A stretch of DNA of 64,000 nucleotides from Myxococcales bacterium. GTDB taxonomy: Bacteria > Myxococcota_A > Polyangia > Polyangiales > Houyiibacteriaceae. The stretch is taken from contig JAOTXX010000014.1 of assembly GCA_029862185.1 (NCBI GenBank), positions 1 to 64,000 on the forward strand, in the 5' to 3' direction. How positions within the stretch are numbered: position 1 is the first letter of the stretch; every line of letters starts with the position of its first letter. The notes under the pieces were generated by a model. The model worked only from the letters and a program-made list of their open reading frames with translations. It had not been told where the DNA came from and searched no databases. The translations under genes were made by a program, and so were the position numbers. This document shows, one piece after another, positions 36,439 through 45,564 of this stretch.

Positions 36439-36917
36439 AGCCGATGATTCTCTCGGATGTGCTCCAGCAGCCCGCGCGACGCAGCTTCGCAGATGTCCAG
36501 CACGGTTTCAAAACCATCGCCCTCGCCGTAGTATGGGTCGGGCACATCGGCGTCGCGCGGCGAGTCGGGATCGTAGTTCCGGAAAAGAACGATCTTCGTC
36601 TTGGCTAGCTGGTCGGGCGCCATCCGCAGGAGGTAACGCTGGTTCGCTCGATCCATTGCGATCAGGTAATCGAAACGCTCGAAGTCCTCCGCTCCCACCC
36701 TGCGCGCGCGACCGTCGAGCTCGATGCCACGACGTTTCGCGGAAGCTGTGGCACGTCGGTCGGGAGGCTCGCCAACATGCCAGTCTCCCGTCCCGGCGCT
36801 GTCGATCTCGATTTCAGCCGTGAGTTGCTCGAGCTCGAGGAGCTGACGCATGGTCGCTTCCGCAGTCGGCGAGCGGCAGATGTTCCCAAGACAAACGAAA
36901 CAGAGACGGACGGTCAT
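36435..36917 (-). CDS. Low-molecular-weight protein tyrosine phosphatase family protein
   Basis: 160 residues. The P-loop CLGNICRSPTAEA (Cys-x5-Arg) is at the very N-terminus and the general-acid motif DVPDPYYGEGDGFE lies near residue 125, so the active site is complete. The ATG at 36917 gives the family's usual start (VRLCFVCLGN). It stands three bases from the oxidoreductase gene upstream and overlaps the fructosamine kinase gene downstream. In this setting the enzyme may remove phosphate from ribulosamine-5-phosphate adducts, an activity known for LMW-PTP relatives, rather than phosphotyrosine. Confidence 0.93.
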   Translation of the reverse strand: MTVRLCFVCLGNICRSPTAEATMRQLLELEQLTAEIEIDSAGTGDWHVGEPPDRRATASAKRRGIELDGRARRVGAEDFERFDYLIAMDRANQRYLLRMAPDQLAKTKIVLFRNYDPDSPRDADVPDPYYGEGDGFETVLDICEAASRGLLEHIRENHRL

Positions 36918-36919
36918 GG

Positions 36920-37939
36920 CTAGGGCGTGAGTAGGACCTTCCCGATGTTTTGGCCAGCTTCGATGTACGCATGCGCTTCCGCGGCGAACCCGAAGGGGTA
37001 GCAGCGATCGACGTGCGGCTTGATTTGGCGCTGTTCGTAGAGCTTCAAGAGCGCCGTAAACGCGTCGAACGTCAGATCGCGCTCGTCCCAGAGCTGCCCC
37101 ATGTTGACACCCGCCACGCCCTTGTTCTGCTGCATCAGGCGAATCGGCGTCCACAGGGGGACATGTGTGAATTCGCTGAGCATATGGGTCAGACGGCGCT
37201 TCCCCTTCTTAGCCATGTTCGCCCAGCCGAACGAGATGAGGAGACCTCCGGGTCGAAGCAACGAGAAGCCCTTCTTCCAGTCATCGCCCCCGAGCGCGTC
37301 GAGCACGCAGTCGACCCCTCGGCCATCGGTCAATCTTCGAACCTCTTTTGCGTAGTCGGCAGAGTGATAGTCGATCGCGTGATCGCAGCCGTTGTCCCGC
37401 ACGTGGTCGTGCTTGGCCTTCGACGCGGTGCCGTAGGTCGTGACCCCTCCGACCGTGCGGCAGAGCTGGCTCGCTGCGGTACCCACGCCACCCGCGGCCT
37501 GGTGAATCAAGACCTGATCCCCCGCTCTCAATCGAAACACGTTGAACAGCATGTGGTAGGCGGTCAGATACGTGACGGGAAGCGCGGCACCTTCTTCAAA
37601 GCTCATTTGCTCCGGTATCAAGAACGCCTGCGCCGCATCGACGCACACGGCCTCTGCGTAACCGCCAAACCTGGTCATCGCCAAGACACGCTGGCCCTCG
37701 CTTCGATCGGCGACTCCCTCGCCCACCGAGTCGATGACGCCCGACACCTCATAGCCTACCACCATCGGTGGGGATGGTGCGTCCGGATACAGCCCCTGCC
37801 GGGCCATGATGTCCGCAAAGTTGATCCCCGACGCCCGAACGCGAATCCTCACCTCACCGGGCCCTGGGATCGGGTCTGGGCTCTCGCGGAGCTCCAGCAC
37901 GTCGGACTTCCCGTGCTTCGGAATCCAGATTGCCTTCAT
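36920..37939 (-). CDS. Quinone oxidoreductase-like medium-chain reductase
   Basis: 339 residues, no zinc sites. GINFADIMARQGLYPDAP, the NADPH-binding QAAGGVGTAASQLCRTVGG and GRGVDCVLDALGGDDW place it in the VAT-1/quinone oxidoreductase group. A segment KKGKRRLTHMLSEFTHVPLW is an insertion seen in VAT-1-like members. It heads an apparent operon with the LMW phosphatase and fructosamine kinase genes (gaps of two bases or overlaps). Its link to sugar-adduct repair is unclear; reduction of reactive carbonyls would fit, but that is inference. Confidence 0.9.
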   Translation of the reverse strand: MKAIWIPKHGKSDVLELRESPDPIPGPGEVRIRVRASGINFADIMARQGLYPDAPSPPMVVGYEVSGVIDSVGEGVADRSEGQRVLAMTRFGGYAEAVCVDAAQAFLIPEQMSFEEGAALPVTYLTAYHMLFNVFRLRAGDQVLIHQAAGGVGTAASQLCRTVGGVTTYGTASKAKHDHVRDNGCDHAIDYHSADYAKEVRRLTDGRGVDCVLDALGGDDWKKGFSLLRPGGLLISFGWANMAKKGKRRLTHMLSEFTHVPLWTPIRLMQQNKGVAGVNMGQLWDERDLTFDAFTALLKLYEQRQIKPHVDRCYPFGFAAEAHAYIEAGQNIGKVLLTP

Positions 37940-38002
37940 GTTTGACGACTAACTCTGGCCGGAACGATGTCAAGCCTCCTGGCGCCGTGTTAGGGTTCGG
38001 GC

Positions 38003-38416
38003 ATGGACGTCGTTCTAGCGCCCGACATCTACGTCAACGCTTCGATCGCGCTCGGCTCTCCGCCGGAGCGTGCTGTCCGGCGCGCGTTTGGAGGCCCTGC
38101 CAAACCAAAGACGTCGACGTGGGTGATGGAACGCGTCGAGTCGATGCTTCATGCGCTTCCCGAATTCAAAGACGATGCAGTTGCTGTGCAGATGACGACC
38201 ATTCGCGGTCTCGTTGACGTCGTCGAAACGAATGACTTTTTCATCGAAGACTGGAGCGAGGCCCTCGTCGCCCTGGCAAAAGCCGCCGGGGTGTCTCGCG
38301 TCCTCACCGACCACCCTGATCTTTTGGCTGATAAAGGCGTGCAAGCTGTGGAGTTCGTCTCATCGGACGATTGGCTCGGCGAGCAGGTCACCCCACCGCC
38401 ACCACCCCCAGTTTAG
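38003..38416 (+). CDS. Possible PIN-domain protein
   Basis: 137 residues. The opening VVLAPDIYVNASIALGSPP resembles the first strand and acidic residue of PIN nucleases, and SRVLTDHPDLLADKGVQAV resembles the later strand with its acidic residue. The C-terminus ends in a run of six prolines. There is no neighbouring antitoxin gene, so if it is a PIN protein it is either an orphan or not part of a toxin pair. The PIN call is a pattern impression; other small Rossmann-like folds remain possible. Confidence 0.6.
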   Translation: MDVVLAPDIYVNASIALGSPPERAVRRAFGGPAKPKTSTWVMERVESMLHALPEFKDDAVAVQMTTIRGLVDVVETNDFFIEDWSEALVALAKAAGVSRVLTDHPDLLADKGVQAVEFVSSDDWLGEQVTPPPPPPV

Positions 38417-38462
38417 CCTCGCGCCTTGAGCCAGGCAGCCCAAGCCTGCTAGAGGGTGACCC

Positions 38463-38942
38463 GTGGCCGAGTCTTTCCTTCCACAGAAGGATGAAATCAG
38501 GCGACGCCTCGAGGGGCGTTACGTCGGCGCAGTTCCGCACAACCAGGCTTTGGGTCTTCGAGTCGTCGACTACAGGCCGGAGCATCTATCTCTGGCTCTC
38601 CCATATCGGGCGGATCTCGTAGGCAACCCCGAGACGGAGGTGCTTCATGGTGGCTGCATCACCAGTCTGATCGACGCGACCTGTGGTGGAGCGGTCATCA
38701 TGTCGCTCGCTGCTCCACGGCGAATTGCAACGCTCGATCTTCGAATCGACTACGTGCGTCCGGCCCTGCCGCATCAAGAAGTGATCTGCGGCGCCCACTG
38801 CTACAAAGTGACCAGACATGTCGCGTTTGTGCGCGCCAAGGCGCACCATGGTGACAAGGCAAACCCCATCGCAACCGCATCTGGGACGTTCGTGATCTTC
38901 CCCGACGAAGGACGGCGAACCGAAGACGGGGTGCCCAAATGA
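38463..38942 (+). CDS. PaaI-type hotdog thioesterase, first of a tandem pair
   Basis: 159 residues. The hotdog helix reads EVLHGGCITSLIDATCGGAV with the HGG motif and the catalytic-position Asp, followed by LDLRIDYVRPALP, the classical central strand. Such proteins hydrolyse acyl- or aryl-CoA thioesters. It starts with GTG. The stop overlaps the next gene's ATG by four bases (ATGA), and the next gene encodes the same fold, so a hetero-oligomer is likely. Confidence 0.88.
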   Translation: MAESFLPQKDEIRRRLEGRYVGAVPHNQALGLRVVDYRPEHLSLALPYRADLVGNPETEVLHGGCITSLIDATCGGAVIMSLAAPRRIATLDLRIDYVRPALPHQEVICGAHCYKVTRHVAFVRAKAHHGDKANPIATASGTFVIFPDEGRRTEDGVPK

Positions 38943-39376
38943 GGCTGCGCGATGCGGTGGTGGATCTTCGCCAAACAGGCGACTTCACGTCGCTCCAGGA
39001 AGCGATCCCTTACGCACGATTCATGGGGATCAGTGGCGAGCTCGTCGACGACGAGGTCATTGGCCGGATGCGCTACTCGGACCACCTCGTCGGCAACGCG
39101 AACGTGCCAGCGCTTCATGGAGGCACGCTTGGCGCGCTCATGGAGTCGACCGCGATTTTCAAATTGCTCTGGCACGGGGAGACGACGGCCATCCCCAAGA
39201 CGATCAACATCACCGTCGAGTACCTTCGAGGCGCCCGCCCCCAAGACGTGTTCGCTCGAGCAGAGTTCACGCGCCGCGGCAGGCGAGTCGCCAATGTTCG
39301 TGTATTCGCGTATCAGGACGACCCCGACTGTCCGATCGCCGTGGCAACCGCGCACTTTCTCCTGGTTCAAGATTGA
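38939..39376 (+). CDS. PaaI-type hotdog thioesterase, second of a tandem pair
   Basis: 145 residues. The hotdog helix reads PALHGGTLGALMESTAIFKL, with Glu where the upstream paralogue has Asp, followed by INITVEYLRGARPQDVFARA. The two are similar in order but clearly diverged. A long N-terminal segment (DLRQTGDFTSLQEAIPYARF) precedes the fold. It is coupled to the first thioesterase gene by a four-base overlap and is followed one base later by the rlmN-like gene. Confidence 0.88.
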   Translation: MRLRDAVVDLRQTGDFTSLQEAIPYARFMGISGELVDDEVIGRMRYSDHLVGNANVPALHGGTLGALMESTAIFKLLWHGETTAIPKTINITVEYLRGARPQDVFARAEFTRRGRRVANVRVFAYQDDPDCPIAVATAHFLLVQD

Positions 39377-39377
39377 G

Positions 39378-40457
39378 ATGACCAAGCAGCCGATTCACGG
39401 CCTTTGCAACGCCGAGCTGGCCCAACGCGCGAAGGAGTTGCTTCCTCGCGGGCACGGAATGGCTCGGCGAATCCATCGGCAAGTGATGCGCGAAGGCCGA
39501 TTCGAGCCGGAGAGCTTTGGGCTCGGACCGAAAGCCGCTGAGGCCTGGCGTGCAGAGTTCTCTTTCGAGCTCCCCGAGCTCGTGGCCGTGAAATCCGACG
39601 ACGGCGACCTTGGCGCGACCTCGAAGATGGTCTTGCGATTGCAAGACGGGCTCGAAGTCGAGTCCGTGCGCATCCCCATGGGGCGCGGTCGATACACGCT
39701 GTGTGTCTCGAGCCAGGTCGGCTGCAAGATGGGCTGCACATTTTGCGAGACCGGGCGCATGGGTCTGCTCCGCCACCTTCGGACCGACGAAATCATCGCC
39801 CAGTTGCTCGTCGCACGGCACCGTCTCGGCTGGCCGATTCGCAACCTCGTCTTCATGGGGATGGGCGAAGCGCTCGACAATTCCGTGAACGTGCTTCAGG
39901 CGCTGCGGGTCCTGAACGACGAGGCCGGCTTGGCGATCGGCCAAGAGCGTTTGACGATTTGCACGGTTGGGCATGTCGACGGAATCCGGCTCCTCGACCA
40001 GCTTGGTTTCAAGCGGCTCAATCTTTCGATCAGCTTGAACGCCGCGAACGACTCGCTGCGGAACGAGCTGATGCCGATCAACCGACGCAGCGACCTTGCA
40101 CAGCTCCAAAAAACCCTCATGGGGTACCGCCCTCGTCGCAACTTCGCGCTCGGCGTCAATTACTGTCTCCTGCCGGGAATCAACGACACCGAAGCCGATG
40201 CGCGTGCCGTGGCGGAGTTCTGCAAGCCGCTCGATCGAGTGCTCGTCAACCTCATTCCGTACAATCCCGGCTCGATGCCGCTCACGCGTGCGCCGGAGGA
40301 AGCCGAGGTCGAGCGTTTCATCGGCTGGCTCCGCGCCGAAGGCTTGCCCGTGCGGGAGCGCGTGACCAAAGGCCGTAGCGTCATGGCTGCCTGCGGACAG
40401 CTCGGTAATCCCTCCGCACGCGCGGAGCTCAAAGCGCTCCGAACCGTGCGAGTCTAG
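39378..40457 (+). CDS. rlmN: 23S rRNA/tRNA A2503-type radical SAM methyltransferase (RlmN-like)
   Basis: 359 residues. The radical SAM cluster motif is [16 protein letters not shown] (Cys-x3-Cys-x2-Cys), with [11 protein letters not shown] and the late cysteine in [10 protein letters not shown] that forms the RNA adduct intermediate. Both required cysteines are therefore present. [20 protein letters not shown] and [13 protein letters not shown] are family hallmarks. It methylates C2 of A2503 in 23S rRNA, and A37 in some tRNAs; a Cfr-like C8 specificity cannot be ruled out from sequence alone. The ATG at 39378 directly follows the thioesterase stop. Convergent with der, overlapping by four bases. 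Confidence 0.88.
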   Translation: MTKQPIHGLCNAELAQRAKELLPRGHGMARRIHRQVMREGRFEPESFGLGPKAAEAWRAEFSFELPELVAVKSDDGDLGATSKMVLRLQDGLEVESVRIPMGRGRYTLCVSSQVGCKMGCTFCETGRMGLLRHLRTDEIIAQLLVARHRLGWPIRNLVFMGMGEALDNSVNVLQALRVLNDEAGLAIGQERLTICTVGHVDGIRLLDQLGFKRLNLSISLNAANDSLRNELMPINRRSDLAQLQKTLMGYRPRRNFALGVNYCLLPGINDTEADARAVAEFCKPLDRVLVNLIPYNPGSMPLTRAPEEAEVERFIGWLRAEGLPVRERVTKGRSVMAACGQLGNPSARAELKALRTVRV

Positions 40458-41827
40458 CTCTTCCGGCTCTTCTTGCCCCGGTACCGTACGCGGATCGGCG
40501 TCCCTTGGAAGCCAAATCGCTTGCGGATCTGATTGACCACGTATCGCTGGTAGCTGAAGTGTACGTCCTTGGGCGAGTTGGTCATGATGACGAACGTCGG
40601 CGGCGCGACGCTCGCCTGCGTGATGTAGTAGAGCCGGACCGACCGATGGTGCATCGTAGGGGGAGGATGCCTCTCCAGGACTTCTTCGAAAAAGCGATTG
40701 AGCTCGGCCGTACCAATGCGCTTGCGATGCTCGATCACCGCGTCATCCACGCGCCCTAGCAAGGCCTTGATCCCCCGTCCCTCGAGCGCGCTCACTGTCA
40801 CCATGGGTGCCCAGGGTACGAAGGCCAGGATTTCTCGCGTTCGGTCCATCGCCTTTTTCTGCACCTCCCGGCTGAGCAGGTCGGTCTTGTTGAGCGCGAT
40901 GATCAGGGCACGGCCCCGGTCGTGGACGAGGCCGGCGATTTTCGCGTCCTGCTCACCGACCCCTGCTTCGGCGTCGATCATGAGCACGACGACGTGACTG
41001 CGTTCGATCGACCGGATCGCTTGGAGCACGCTCAGGCCTTCGACACCGCGCTTCTTCACGCTTCGCTTCCGGCGAATTCCGGCGGTGTCGATCAGGATCA
41101 GGCTTTGCCCGTCGCGCTCGACCAGCGTGTCGATGCTGTCCACGGTGGTTCCGGGCCGGTCGTCGACCAACTGACGTTCTTCGCCGCAGAGCTGATTCAC
41201 GAGCGAAGACTTGCCCGCGTTTGGCCTACCGATGATCGCGACGCGTGGAACGTCGAGCGCTGGCTCGCTGATCTCCACGACCTCGGGGAGTCGCTCGAAG
41301 ATCGCCTCTTCCAAGTCGCCGATGCCCCGCCCGTGAAGCGCGGAGATCGGCATGATGGAGCCAATCCCGAGCTCGTAGTAGGACACGGCGTCGTGCTCTC
41401 GTGCCTGCGAGTCCGCCTTGTTGGCGACGAAGATCACCGGTTTGCCGGCGTCGCGTAGAAGCGCAACGGCTTCGCGGTCCGCCGGCAGTGGATCGACGGT
41501 GGCATCCACCACGCAGACGACGACATCACACTCTTCGAGCGCCAATCGAACCTGGCTGGTGATACCAGCCTTCATCGGATCGTCGCTGTCCGGGTCGAAT
41601 CCACCCGTGTCGATCAGCACGAACTCGCGACCCAGTGCAAACGAGTCGGCATAGTGGCGATCCCGGGTTACGCCTGGGATGTCTTCTACGATGGCGATGT
41701 GCTGCCCGGCTAGGCGGTTGAACAGCGTGCTCTTGCCGACATTTGGACGACCGACGATGGCGACCAAGGGCTTGTTGACGACAGAGCCCGCAGGCCTTCG
41801 CGCATGGTGGTGACGCCGCCCGGTCAT
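40454..41827 (-). CDS. der: Ribosome assembly GTPase Der (EngA)
   Basis: 457 residues with two tandem GTPase domains. The first P-loop is [16 protein letters not shown] and the second [16 protein letters not shown], with NKAD and NKTD base-recognition motifs and DTGGF/DTAGI switch II motifs; a KH-like C-terminal domain ends in [17 protein letters not shown]. Der is needed for 50S subunit maturation. The ATG at 41827 overlaps the era stop by four bases. A GTG at 41779 nearer the first domain is the alternative start. Era and Der cotranscribed is a sensible ribosome-biogenesis unit. Confidence 0.95.
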   Translation of the reverse strand: MTGRRHHHARRPAGSVVNKPLVAIVGRPNVGKSTLFNRLAGQHIAIVEDIPGVTRDRHYADSFALGREFVLIDTGGFDPDSDDPMKAGITSQVRLALEECDVVVCVVDATVDPLPADREAVALLRDAGKPVIFVANKADSQAREHDAVSYYELGIGSIMPISALHGRGIGDLEEAIFERLPEVVEISEPALDVPRVAIIGRPNAGKSSLVNQLCGEERQLVDDRPGTTVDSIDTLVERDGQSLILIDTAGIRRKRSVKKRGVEGLSVLQAIRSIERSHVVVLMIDAEAGVGEQDAKIAGLVHDRGRALIIALNKTDLLSREVQKKAMDRTREILAFVPWAPMVTVSALEGRGIKALLGRVDDAVIEHRKRIGTAELNRFFEEVLERHPPPTMHHRSVRLYYITQASVAPPTFVIMTNSPKDVHFSYQRYVVNQIRKRFGFQGTPIRVRYRGKKSRKS

Positions 41828-42762
41828 GATCGACCCTCTTCGATGGCGAGCTGGCGCACCTTGGTCGGGTCCCGGGTCCAACCGGGGATGACCTTCACCC
41901 ACAAGCGCAGATACACCTTACGTTCCAGAAGGTCCTCGATCTGAAGGCGCGCCTCCGTGCTGATCTTCTTGATCGTGTCGCCCCGGCTCCCGATCACGAT
42001 CGCCTTGTGGCTGGCCTTTTCGACGATCAGCGCGCCTTCGATGCGGAGCAGGCCGCCCTCTTCGCGATAACTCTCGAGATCGCAGGCAATTCCGTACGGG
42101 ATTTCCTGCCGCGTGTTCAGCATCGCCGCTTCACGAACCAGCTCGCTCACGAAGAAACGTTCCGGCCTGTCGGTCAGGAAATCGGCGTCGTAGAGAAGCC
42201 CCTCGGGTAGGGTCGCACGAATCTCACCGAGCAGCGCCTCTAGGTTGGTTCCCCGCGTTGCCGAGATCGGGACCACTGCGACGAATGAGCGATTCTTCTG
42301 ATACGCCTCGATGAAGGCGAAGAGCCTGTCTTTGGCTTTGAGCCGGTCTACCTTGTTGATCGCGAGGATGACCGGCACGTTCGTGTCCTCCAGCGCCTTC
42401 AGCGCGGTCCGATCCTTTTCGTGAACCGTGAGCGCGGCGCCTGGTTTTGGCGCCTCGGTCACGAACACGATCGCGTCGCAGTCGACGAGCCCCTGCCTGG
42501 CGCTGTCGATCAGAACCCGGCCGAGCGCTCCTTTGGGTCGCTCGAGGCCTGGCGTGTCCACGAAGGCCACTTGCGTAGGTGGGTCATTGGAAGCGTAGAC
42601 CCCCAAGACGCAGGACCGGGTCGTACCTGGTCGTGGCGTCGCAATCACGAGCTTTTGCCCGAGCAGCGCGTTGAGCAGCGTCGACTTGCCCACGTTGGGC
42701 CGGCCGACGATCGCACATCGGCCGGCGCGTGCCGCATCGGCATGGTTTTCGGGGATCGACAT
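41824..42762 (-). CDS. era: GTPase Era
   Basis: 312 residues. The GTPase domain has [33 protein letters not shown] and NKVDRLK, and the KH domain has [24 protein letters not shown], the GXXG-type loop, followed by [16 protein letters not shown]. Era binds the 3' end of 16S rRNA and assists 30S maturation. The ATG at 42762 leaves a short N-terminal tail ([14 protein letters not shown]); upstream in-frame starts would overlap the lipoprotein gene. Unlike many genomes, rnc and recO are not adjacent. Confidence 0.95.
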   Translation of the reverse strand: MSIPENHADAARAGRCAIVGRPNVGKSTLLNALLGQKLVIATPRPGTTRSCVLGVYASNDPPTQVAFVDTPGLERPKGALGRVLIDSARQGLVDCDAIVFVTEAPKPGAALTVHEKDRTALKALEDTNVPVILAINKVDRLKAKDRLFAFIEAYQKNRSFVAVVPISATRGTNLEALLGEIRATLPEGLLYDADFLTDRPERFFVSELVREAAMLNTRQEIPYGIACDLESYREEGGLLRIEGALIVEKASHKAIVIGSRGDTIKKISTEARLQIEDLLERKVYLRLWVKVIPGWTRDPTKVRQLAIEEGRS

Positions 42763-42850
42763 GGAGGGGCGGGAGTGTAGCGGGGGCCTGCCGTGGATCG
42801 AGCCGGAAGCGTGGCCCCCCGAAGTCCTCTGAGCTATGCTCGCCGCGCTC

Positions 42851-43225
42851 ATGCGATTTATCACTTCCCCCTTGCTTTGGCTTTTGTCGGTTTTCCTTCT
42901 TCTTCTGGTCGCCTGCGTGGGCGACGTGGGCACCACCTGCTTTCAGAACGACGAATGCAACGGCTCGCTGATCTGCTGTCATCTGAGTAGCCCATTTACG
43001 CAGGGCTTCTGTGACACCCAACTGGTCTGCGACGATCTCCGAGGCAACGAAGGCGGCTCTAGCGGCCAAGGCGGCACAGCTGGCCAAGGCGGCGCTGGCG
43101 GCATGGCAGGCGCGGGGGGGATGGCAGGCGCTGGAGGTGAGGGCGGTGCCGCTGGGCAAGGCGGGGCTGCCGGCATGGGTGGCTCGGCTGGGGCGGGCGG
43201 CCAAGGCGGCAACGGAGGAGCCTAG
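42851..43225 (+). CDS. Short lipoprotein with Cys-rich head and Gly-rich repeat tail
   Basis: About 124 residues. The signal (LLWLLSVFLLLLVAC) ends in a lipobox Cys; six further Cys follow within the next 50 residues (CFQNDECNGSLICC), then a tail of GG-x repeats (GGMAGAGGMAGAGGEGG) to the end. Such short Cys-rich, Gly-rich lipoproteins are frequent in myxobacterial genomes; their role is not known. The next gene starts with GTG five bases after this stop, and a GGAGGAG stretch within this gene serves as its ribosome site, so the two are coupled. Confidence 0.72.
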   Translation: MRFITSPLLWLLSVFLLLLVACVGDVGTTCFQNDECNGSLICCHLSSPFTQGFCDTQLVCDDLRGNEGGSSGQGGTAGQGGAGGMAGAGGMAGAGGEGGAAGQGGAAGMGGSAGAGGQGGNGGA

Positions 43226-43230
43226 TCTCC

Positions 43231-44202
43231 GTGAGACTACTTCTCTCCGCGTTGCTGATTCTTGCTCTCACGGCCGTGGCGGGTGCGCAGCCGGCTACGG
43301 AACCAACGGAGGTTGCGCCGTTGCCCTCGGATGACGAGCTCGCAGAGATCCTTTCGAATCCTGTGACGACTGCGGCCGATGCCTACGAGCTGGGCAGACG
43401 GTTCTTCGAGGAGAGGCGTTATGAAGCCGCGGAGCAGGCCTGGCTTCGAGCGTTCGCGCTCGCGCGAGACCCCAAGCTCCTGGTTGCAGTGGCCGATACG
43501 CGGCAGCGCCGTGGTGACGAACCCGGGGCCGTCGCCATGCTGGAGCAGTACTTGGCCGAGCGTCCCGATGCTCCGGACGCCGAATCGGTCAACGTGCGGA
43601 TCGCGACCCTTCTCGAGAGCCCTGCGGTGCTGCTCGTTCGCTCGAAGCAAGTTGGCCGGGCGATTTTGCTCGATGGCGTTCCCAGCACGAAGAAAACGCC
43701 GGCCGAGCTCGAGGTCGATCCCGGGGTGCACGTCGTGGTCGTCGTGGGCGACGGGAAGCAGGTCGGCGAGAAGACCGTTCAGGTTGGATACGGTGAGGTG
43801 CGGGAGCTCGATTTCCTTGCCCAGGCGCCCAGCGACCTGCTCGTGAAGCAAAGCAAAGACGCAAAGTTGGCCGCTCAGCTCGCGGTCGAACGTGAAGATC
43901 AGACCATCCGCCGGGCGGTGATTTCCACCGGCAGCATCGCAGCAGCATCCTTGGTCACGGGCGCCGTGCTGGGGGGCTTGGCGCTCCGACGAGACAAAGA
44001 TGCCCGGACCAACGCGAACGCCGACCGCAGTCAACAGCTGGCGTTTTCTGCGGAGGTCTGTCTTGGCTTGGCGGCCTTGTCCGCGATCACGTCGTTCACG
44101 CTATTCATGACCCACAAGAACAAGCGCAAGCGCGAGCGTAAGACGGCGCGATTGCACATCGAGACACTCGGGGCAGGCGCGTCGGCGACTCTGCGGTTCT
44201 GA
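43231..44202 (+). CDS. Secreted TPR/PEGA-like protein with C-terminal membrane helices
   Basis: 323 residues. A signal peptide (LLLSALLILALTAVAGAQ) leads to a TPR-like helical region (YELGRRFFEERRYEAAEQAW to EQYLAERPDAPDAE), then a PEGA-like beta domain (VGRAILLDGVPSTKKTPAEL). Two hydrophobic helices close the protein (AAASLVTGAVLGGLALR and LGLAALSAITSFTLF), with a basic tail between and after. This layout, TPR plus PEGA plus two helices, is common in myxobacterial envelope proteins. Coupled to the lipoprotein gene upstream. Function not assigned. Confidence 0.75.
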   Translation: MRLLLSALLILALTAVAGAQPATEPTEVAPLPSDDELAEILSNPVTTAADAYELGRRFFEERRYEAAEQAWLRAFALARDPKLLVAVADTRQRRGDEPGAVAMLEQYLAERPDAPDAESVNVRIATLLESPAVLLVRSKQVGRAILLDGVPSTKKTPAELEVDPGVHVVVVVGDGKQVGEKTVQVGYGEVRELDFLAQAPSDLLVKQSKDAKLAAQLAVEREDQTIRRAVISTGSIAAASLVTGAVLGGLALRRDKDARTNANADRSQQLAFSAEVCLGLAALSAITSFTLFMTHKNKRKRERKTARLHIETLGAGASATLRF

Positions 44203-44253
44203 GATGGCGCGGTTTGGCCTTACGGCCAGGGCTGACGCAGCCGCGGATGCGGG

Positions 44254-45495
44254 CTACCGGCCGAGCAGGTGCACACGTGTTCGAAGCGAGCGCATCACGG
44301 CGAGCTGGGTCGCGGCGACGAAGCCGTGCGAGAAATAGGTGTTTCCAGCGATCAACTTTCGAATGAGCTTTGGGGAATCTGCCGGATCGAAGGTGGCCCA
44401 GGCGATGACGCCCGCTTCACCTCCGGGGTAGCGGTAGGTGTCGAAGCGCCACTGGCCCTTCGACAAGGTGCCTGAAATGCCATCCACCGAGACTACCCTG
44501 GAGCTGGGTCGCAGGATCATCTCTCCGCCGACATGCAGCAGAGGAATCGGGATCTCCCATTCAAACCGCGTGCCCTTCTCGCTGCGCTCGACGACCTCTG
44601 CGCAGCTTCCGTGAAGTAGCGATTTGCCGAACTCCTCCGGGTCGAGCATCACCCGGCGCACACGCCTCTCGCTCGCGCCGGCGCGGCCGACGACCGTCAC
44701 GCTGTGCAGGGTCCTTCCGTCCATGTCCAAGAACACCAAGTCCCCACGCGCGAGCAGCGAGCGCAGCGCATACATGTCGACCCGCGGCCGGCGAAGGGGC
44801 TTCGCCGCGTAAATCCCGTCGATGGACGTCCCCGCACGTCGTTCGGCTTCCGCTTTGACCTCGAGTAGGGTGACCATCGCCACGGCGACGTTGACCGTAC
44901 GGTTCACCGCGTTCCCTTCCGAAGCGAGCTGACGGGTGATGTAGTTTGCGTTGCGCATGTCGAGGCGCGAAGCGAAGACGACGAGCGATCGGTTGGGACC
45001 CTCCGGGTAGACGCGCCACATGACCCGCCCGATGCCGAGGTCTCCACCCGTCGTCCGGATGTCGAAGCGGTACCCGCGCGCCGAGTCCCCCGGGTAACTC
45101 GTCATCACGTTCTGGCCGGTGAGTGAGAACAGCGTCACGCCCCAGCTCCAGTCGAAGGCGGTCATCTGCCCGCTCACCTCTCGGATGTCTACCGACGTCA
45201 GCGCATTCATGAAGCGCGGATACTCCGCGGGTTTTCCGATGACGCCGGCGATCGTCTTCGCAGGCGCGTGGATACGCGCCGCGTAGATCACCGCGGGCAG
45301 GTCCGTCTGCTGGTTTTTGAACTCGGTCAGCAGGACGGGCCCGTGTGCCAGGTGCGGTGCGAGCAGTGCCCGCTCTTCGACGTTCAGCGCGCCGAGCCGC
45401 GCGACCGAGGCGTCTACTTTGCCGCTCTCGCGCTCCGCGAAGGCGCTGCTGCTCCACGCCGCCAAGAGGATGAAAACTGTGAGGAATCTCCGCAT
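44254..45495 (-). CDS. Secreted protein with two tandem START-like domains
   Basis: 413 residues with a signal peptide (FLTVFILLAAWSSSAFAE). Residues about 50-215 and 235-405 each look like a START/SRPBCC domain. The first has ARIHAPAKTIAGVIGKPAEY and ends in a long amphipathic helix; the second has VRRVMLDPEEFGKSLLHG and ends with FDPADSPKLIRKLIAGNTYF. Two such domains joined in one periplasmic polypeptide is uncommon. They may bind lipids or lipid precursors. A long overlapping open frame on the same strand (44561-46483) is a reading shadow, rejected. Confidence 0.75.
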   Translation of the reverse strand: MRRFLTVFILLAAWSSSAFAERESGKVDASVARLGALNVEERALLAPHLAHGPVLLTEFKNQQTDLPAVIYAARIHAPAKTIAGVIGKPAEYPRFMNALTSVDIREVSGQMTAFDWSWGVTLFSLTGQNVMTSYPGDSARGYRFDIRTTGGDLGIGRVMWRVYPEGPNRSLVVFASRLDMRNANYITRQLASEGNAVNRTVNVAVAMVTLLEVKAEAERRAGTSIDGIYAAKPLRRPRVDMYALRSLLARGDLVFLDMDGRTLHSVTVVGRAGASERRVRRVMLDPEEFGKSLLHGSCAEVVERSEKGTRFEWEIPIPLLHVGGEMILRPSSRVVSVDGISGTLSKGQWRFDTYRYPGGEAGVIAWATFDPADSPKLIRKLIAGNTYFSHGFVAATQLAVMRSLRTRVHLLGR

Positions 45496-45564
45496 GCGGT
45501 TTGGACGACCTCGCTTGCCTATTCTTCAATCCCGCTACAAAACGGCCCTTGAGAGGACTCGACC

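Noticed and set aside
36950-37945. 331-codon plus-strand frame opposite the oxidoreductase
   Set aside because: Antisense shadow; the minus-strand protein is a clear family member.
38228-38250. GAATGA..TCATCG resembling a second FadR site
   Set aside because: Only one arm fits, the spacing is wrong and it lies inside a coding region.
43025-43220. Gly-codon repeats as a CRISPR-like or satellite array
   Set aside because: They are irregular GG-x codons inside a lipoprotein gene, without constant spacer length.
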